From: CBDUJZ01 sp047629415
GTDB lineage: Bacteria; Myxococcota_A; Bradymonadia; REDH01
DNA length: 8,540 nucleotides
Assembly: GCA_047629415.1 (NCBI GenBank)
Contig: JBLHWZ010000247.1
Coordinates: 1-8,540, forward strand
Direction: 5' to 3'
Positions 7,099 to 8,540 of this stretch are shown piece after piece. How positions within the stretch are numbered: position 1 is the first letter of the stretch; the number at the start of each line of letters is the position of its first letter. The notes under the pieces were generated by a model, which ran no database searches, was not told the DNA's origin, and saw only the letters and a program-made list of their open reading frames with translations. The position numbers and the translations under genes are program-made.

Positions 7099-7128
7099 GT
7101 CGTAAGACCACGTGGCATTGTCTGCCAA
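7099..7128 (-). promoter_or_regulatory. Weak candidate promoter for rhlE
   Basis: On the minus strand TTGGCA (7128-7123, 5/6 match to -35) is followed after 18 nt by TACGAC (7104-7099, 3/6 match to -10). The -35 box overlaps the T-tract of the rpsU terminator. A start near 7092 would give a leader of about 180 nt containing the folds described. An 8-bp palindrome CCACGTGG (7108-7115) lies in the spacer. Confidence 0.25.
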
Positions 7129-7159
7129 AAACGACAAAAGGCGCCGGAAAGGCGCCTTT
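7127..7159 (-). terminator. Rho-independent terminator of rpsU
   Basis: On the minus strand AAAGGCGCC pairs perfectly with GGCGCCTTT (7159-7151 with 7145-7137) around a 5-nt loop. It is followed by TGTCG and TTTTT (7131-7127). It begins about 25 nt after the rpsU stop. The T-tract is present only for minus-strand transcription, so it ends rpsU and separates it from rhlE. Confidence 0.88.
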
Positions 7160-7183
7160 GACGTGATTCATATGCCGACGAAT

Positions 7184-7549
7184 CTAGCGGCGTTCCTGAC
7201 GCTGCGCGCGCGCTGCTCGGCGACGACGACGCTCGGCTTCAAGGCGCTTTCGCTTGTTCTTAACGCTCGGCTTCTCGTGGAAGCGTCGGTTCTTCACTTC
7301 CTTGAGGACACCCTCGCGGGCCATCGTTCGTTTGAGGCGTCCAATGGCACGCTCAACGCTACCGTCGACTTTGACCTCAAGTGGTCCAAGCTCTGCCTCA
7401 GGCCCGATATTGGCGCCTGGCTTGATTACCGCTGGCGCATCCGTCGTTGCAGGCGTTGTTGGTCCAACTGGCCTTGCTATCACTGCTGCGGCTGCTGCGG
7501 CTGGCTTTGCTGCGGCTGGCGCTGCTGCTGTCGTTGCTTCTGTGCTCAT
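7184..7549 (-). CDS. rpsU: 30S ribosomal protein S21 with a long N-terminal extension
   Basis: A protein of 121 residues whose last 66 (about 56-121) are a normal S21: PLEVKVDGSVERAIGRLKRT, EGVLKEVKNRRFHEKPSVKN, then a Lys/Arg-rich helix ending RRRRRAARAQRQERR. S21 binds the small subunit near the 3' end of 16S rRNA and assists initiation. The first 55 residues are an Ala/Pro/Thr-rich, probably disordered extension (TTAAAPAAAKPAAAAAAV) not found in textbook S21, which is about 65-70 residues. The ATG at 7549 is the only ATG start; a GTG at codon 23 is possible but has no ribosome site. No Shine-Dalgarno sequence precedes the ATG (upstream bases CCGCCCTAT). The gene has its own terminator, so it is probably transcribed alone. 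Confidence 0.9.
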   Translation of the reverse strand: MSTEATTAAAPAAAKPAAAAAAVIARPVGPTTPATTDAPAVIKPGANIGPEAELGPLEVKVDGSVERAIGRLKRTMAREGVLKEVKNRRFHEKPSVKNKRKRLEAERRRRRAARAQRQERR

Positions 7550-7579
7550 ATAGGGCGGGTTCGGGGCCTACAAATCAAG

Positions 7580-7616
7580 GGACCGGTCCACTACCAGCGA
7601 GGTTTCGGCGCGTCAA
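7580..7616 (-). promoter_or_regulatory. Candidate promoter region of rpsU with a 10-bp palindrome
   Basis: On the minus strand TTGACG (7616-7611, 5/6 to -35) is followed after 17 nt by TAGTGG (7593-7588, only 2/6 to -10). A perfect palindrome GGACCGGTCC (7580-7589) overlaps the expected start site. A second TTGACG lies 15 bp further upstream. The poor -10 makes the assignment tentative. Confidence 0.28.
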
Positions 7617-7689
7617 GCGCGTGCCCGTCAATTCGTCCAGCCTAGCCCGAGTCCACGTGATCGGTTAGCACACGGTCATCTTACCACTG

Positions 7690-8472
7690 ATGATGCTGCT
7701 TAGATTCGCCCTCATCTTTTGCGCTTTCTTGGGCGCATGCGACCGCCCCACCGACCTCGGCACACCCACAAACGGTGCCGCGAGGATTATCCGTGTTGTT
7801 GCCTCCTCGGAGTATGCGAGCGACGAGGCGCAGGAGGTCTTGAGCGCCGCCCTAGACGCACTCGACGGATGGGACGTCGGAGATTCCCAGAATTCAGTCG
7901 AAGCTCGACTCGAGGCACAGGACGGAGCCATTCAAATCGTGGCGCGCGCGGAAGGGGAGTTCGGGACCTCGCTCAGCCAATTCGATCTCGACATCCTCGT
8001 CGGATGCGGATCAGGACCCTCTGAGTGCCTCGCAGAAGCCGCCGCTCGTTTCGCTGTCGCGTTCCAGACCGGTGTCATGTTGGGAGGCGCCGATCACGCT
8101 CTCGTGCTCGAGGCGCTCGGAAGCCCCCGCCAAGAGATTGTGCTGCTCGCCGCTCATGAGGCTGCGCGCCGAGGCATCGTCTCGGCCTGCCCTGCCTTGG
8201 CGGAGTACTTGCCCACTTCAAGTACGCAAGGCGCGTTCCTAGCCTTCGCTGGGGTTGCGGCACAATTAGGGTGCCGAGACGCCGCCGAGCCGATGATCGC
8301 TGCGATTCCGGTCGCGGATTCAGAGATGTTGGTGGCGATCATGCCAGCGCTCGCGCAAATTGGAGGCCCAGCCGCTACCGGCTACCTCCAGACCCTCGCC
8401 AGCGCACATGATGACGCCGCCGTGAGAACAACAGCACGCGCAGCGCTCCGCAGAATGCAGCACCAGGAGTAG
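7690..8472 (+). CDS. Predicted HEAT-repeat lipoprotein
   Basis: A 260-residue protein with a type II signal peptide: hydrophobic residues 2-16 (MLLRFALIFCAFLGA) and lipobox LGAC, with C17 as the lipidated Cys. Residue 18 is Asp; in the E. coli Lol rule this favours retention in the inner membrane, though whether the rule holds here is unknown. Residues about 30-130 form an uncharacterised domain (ARIIRVVASSEYASDEAQEV onward) with two further Cys (106, 113) that could form a disulfide. Residues about 136-257 are Ala/Leu-rich paired helices of HEAT type (DHALVLEALGSP, EIVLLAAHEAARRG, GYLQTLASAHDDAAVRTTA), a scaffold for protein contacts. Its exact role is unknown. ATG at 7693 is an equivalent start; no Shine-Dalgarno sequence is visible. 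tmk begins 3 bp after its stop, so the two are probably one operon. Confidence 0.82.
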   Translation: MMLLRFALIFCAFLGACDRPTDLGTPTNGAARIIRVVASSEYASDEAQEVLSAALDALDGWDVGDSQNSVEARLEAQDGAIQIVARAEGEFGTSLSQFDLDILVGCGSGPSECLAEAAARFAVAFQTGVMLGGADHALVLEALGSPRQEIVLLAAHEAARRGIVSACPALAEYLPTSSTQGAFLAFAGVAAQLGCRDAAEPMIAAIPVADSEMLVAIMPALAQIGGPAATGYLQTLASAHDDAAVRTTARAALRRMQHQE

Positions 8473-8475
8473 ACG

Positions 8476-8540
8476 ATGTTCGTTGCAATCGAAGGCCTCG
8501 ACGGGGCGGGTACCACCACCCAAACGAGGTTGCTTGCCGA
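8476..8540 (+). CDS. tmk: Thymidylate kinase, N-terminal fragment
   Basis: Twenty-one codons before the window edge: MFVAIEGLDGAGTTTQTRLL and one more Ala. The opening strand, the EGLDGAG P-loop and the TTTQ that follows match the start of dTMP kinase, which makes dTDP from dTMP and ATP in the cytoplasm. The usual Walker A Lys (DGxGKTTQ) is Thr13 here. AGGAG at 8465-8469 is a good ribosome site 6 nt before the ATG, lying within the last codons of the HEAT lipoprotein gene, which suggests coupled expression. The rest of the enzyme is off the right edge. Confidence 0.88.
   Translation, partial: MFVAIEGLDGAGTTTQTRLLA

Noticed and set aside
6910..7137. Minus-strand 75-codon reading frame upstream of rhlE (starts TTG, reads LADNATWSYDEQFWTWQLK)
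   Set aside because: Its TTG start overlaps the rpsU terminator, there is no ribosome site, and its later part is Arg/Ser/Pro-rich and matches no known pattern. Possible leader peptide but unsupported.

Overview
The window is about 60% G+C and packed with genes on both strands. It holds mostly housekeeping and accessory genes and shows no phage, transposon or CRISPR features. The gene set suggests a Myxococcota- or Bradymonadota-like member of the former Deltaproteobacteria: an IcmF-type acyl-CoA mutase, a HARE-HTH/Mrr-like protein beside lipB, a long cytoplasmic beta-propeller protein, RhlE with a glycine/arginine tail, and a HEAT lipoprotein next to a Tmk lacking the Walker A lysine. That placement is an inference, since no rRNA or other marker gene is present.

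Left part (1-3038): The 5' end of an icmF-like gene runs off the left edge on the minus strand. It diverges from a plus-strand metallophosphoesterase gene (309-1055), which converges with lipB (minus, 1066-1716) across about 10 bp. lipB starts inside the stop codon of the gene upstream of it (GTGA overlap). That gene (1713-3038, minus) encodes a HARE-type winged-helix protein with an Arg-rich linker and a C-terminal Mrr-like domain that appears to have lost its nuclease residues. The two are very likely one operon.

Middle (3039-5608): A divergent intergenic region of about 190 bp carries a GC-rich dyad and a 23-bp tandem duplication. It precedes a 766-residue plus-strand gene of unknown function, which has two related N-terminal domains and a PQQ/WD-like beta-propeller. 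This gene converges with rhlE.

Right part (5609-8540): On the minus strand lie rpsU, with an unusual Ala/Pro-rich N-terminal extension and a good intrinsic terminator, and then rhlE, a DEAD-box RNA helicase. The roughly 200-nt rhlE leader can form mutually exclusive stem-loops, one of them terminator-like, which suggests attenuation or autoregulation. On the plus strand a predicted HEAT-repeat lipoprotein gene is followed 3 bp later by the start of tmk (thymidylate kinase), which runs off the right edge.

Functionally the window mixes acyl-CoA metabolism (icmF), lipoate attachment (lipB), ribosome and RNA metabolism (rpsU, rhlE) and nucleotide synthesis (tmk) with three poorly characterised proteins. 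The strongest leads are the rhlE leader, the degenerate HARE/Mrr protein, the extended S21, and the duplicated domain in the propeller protein. I do not see a clearly new multi-gene system.
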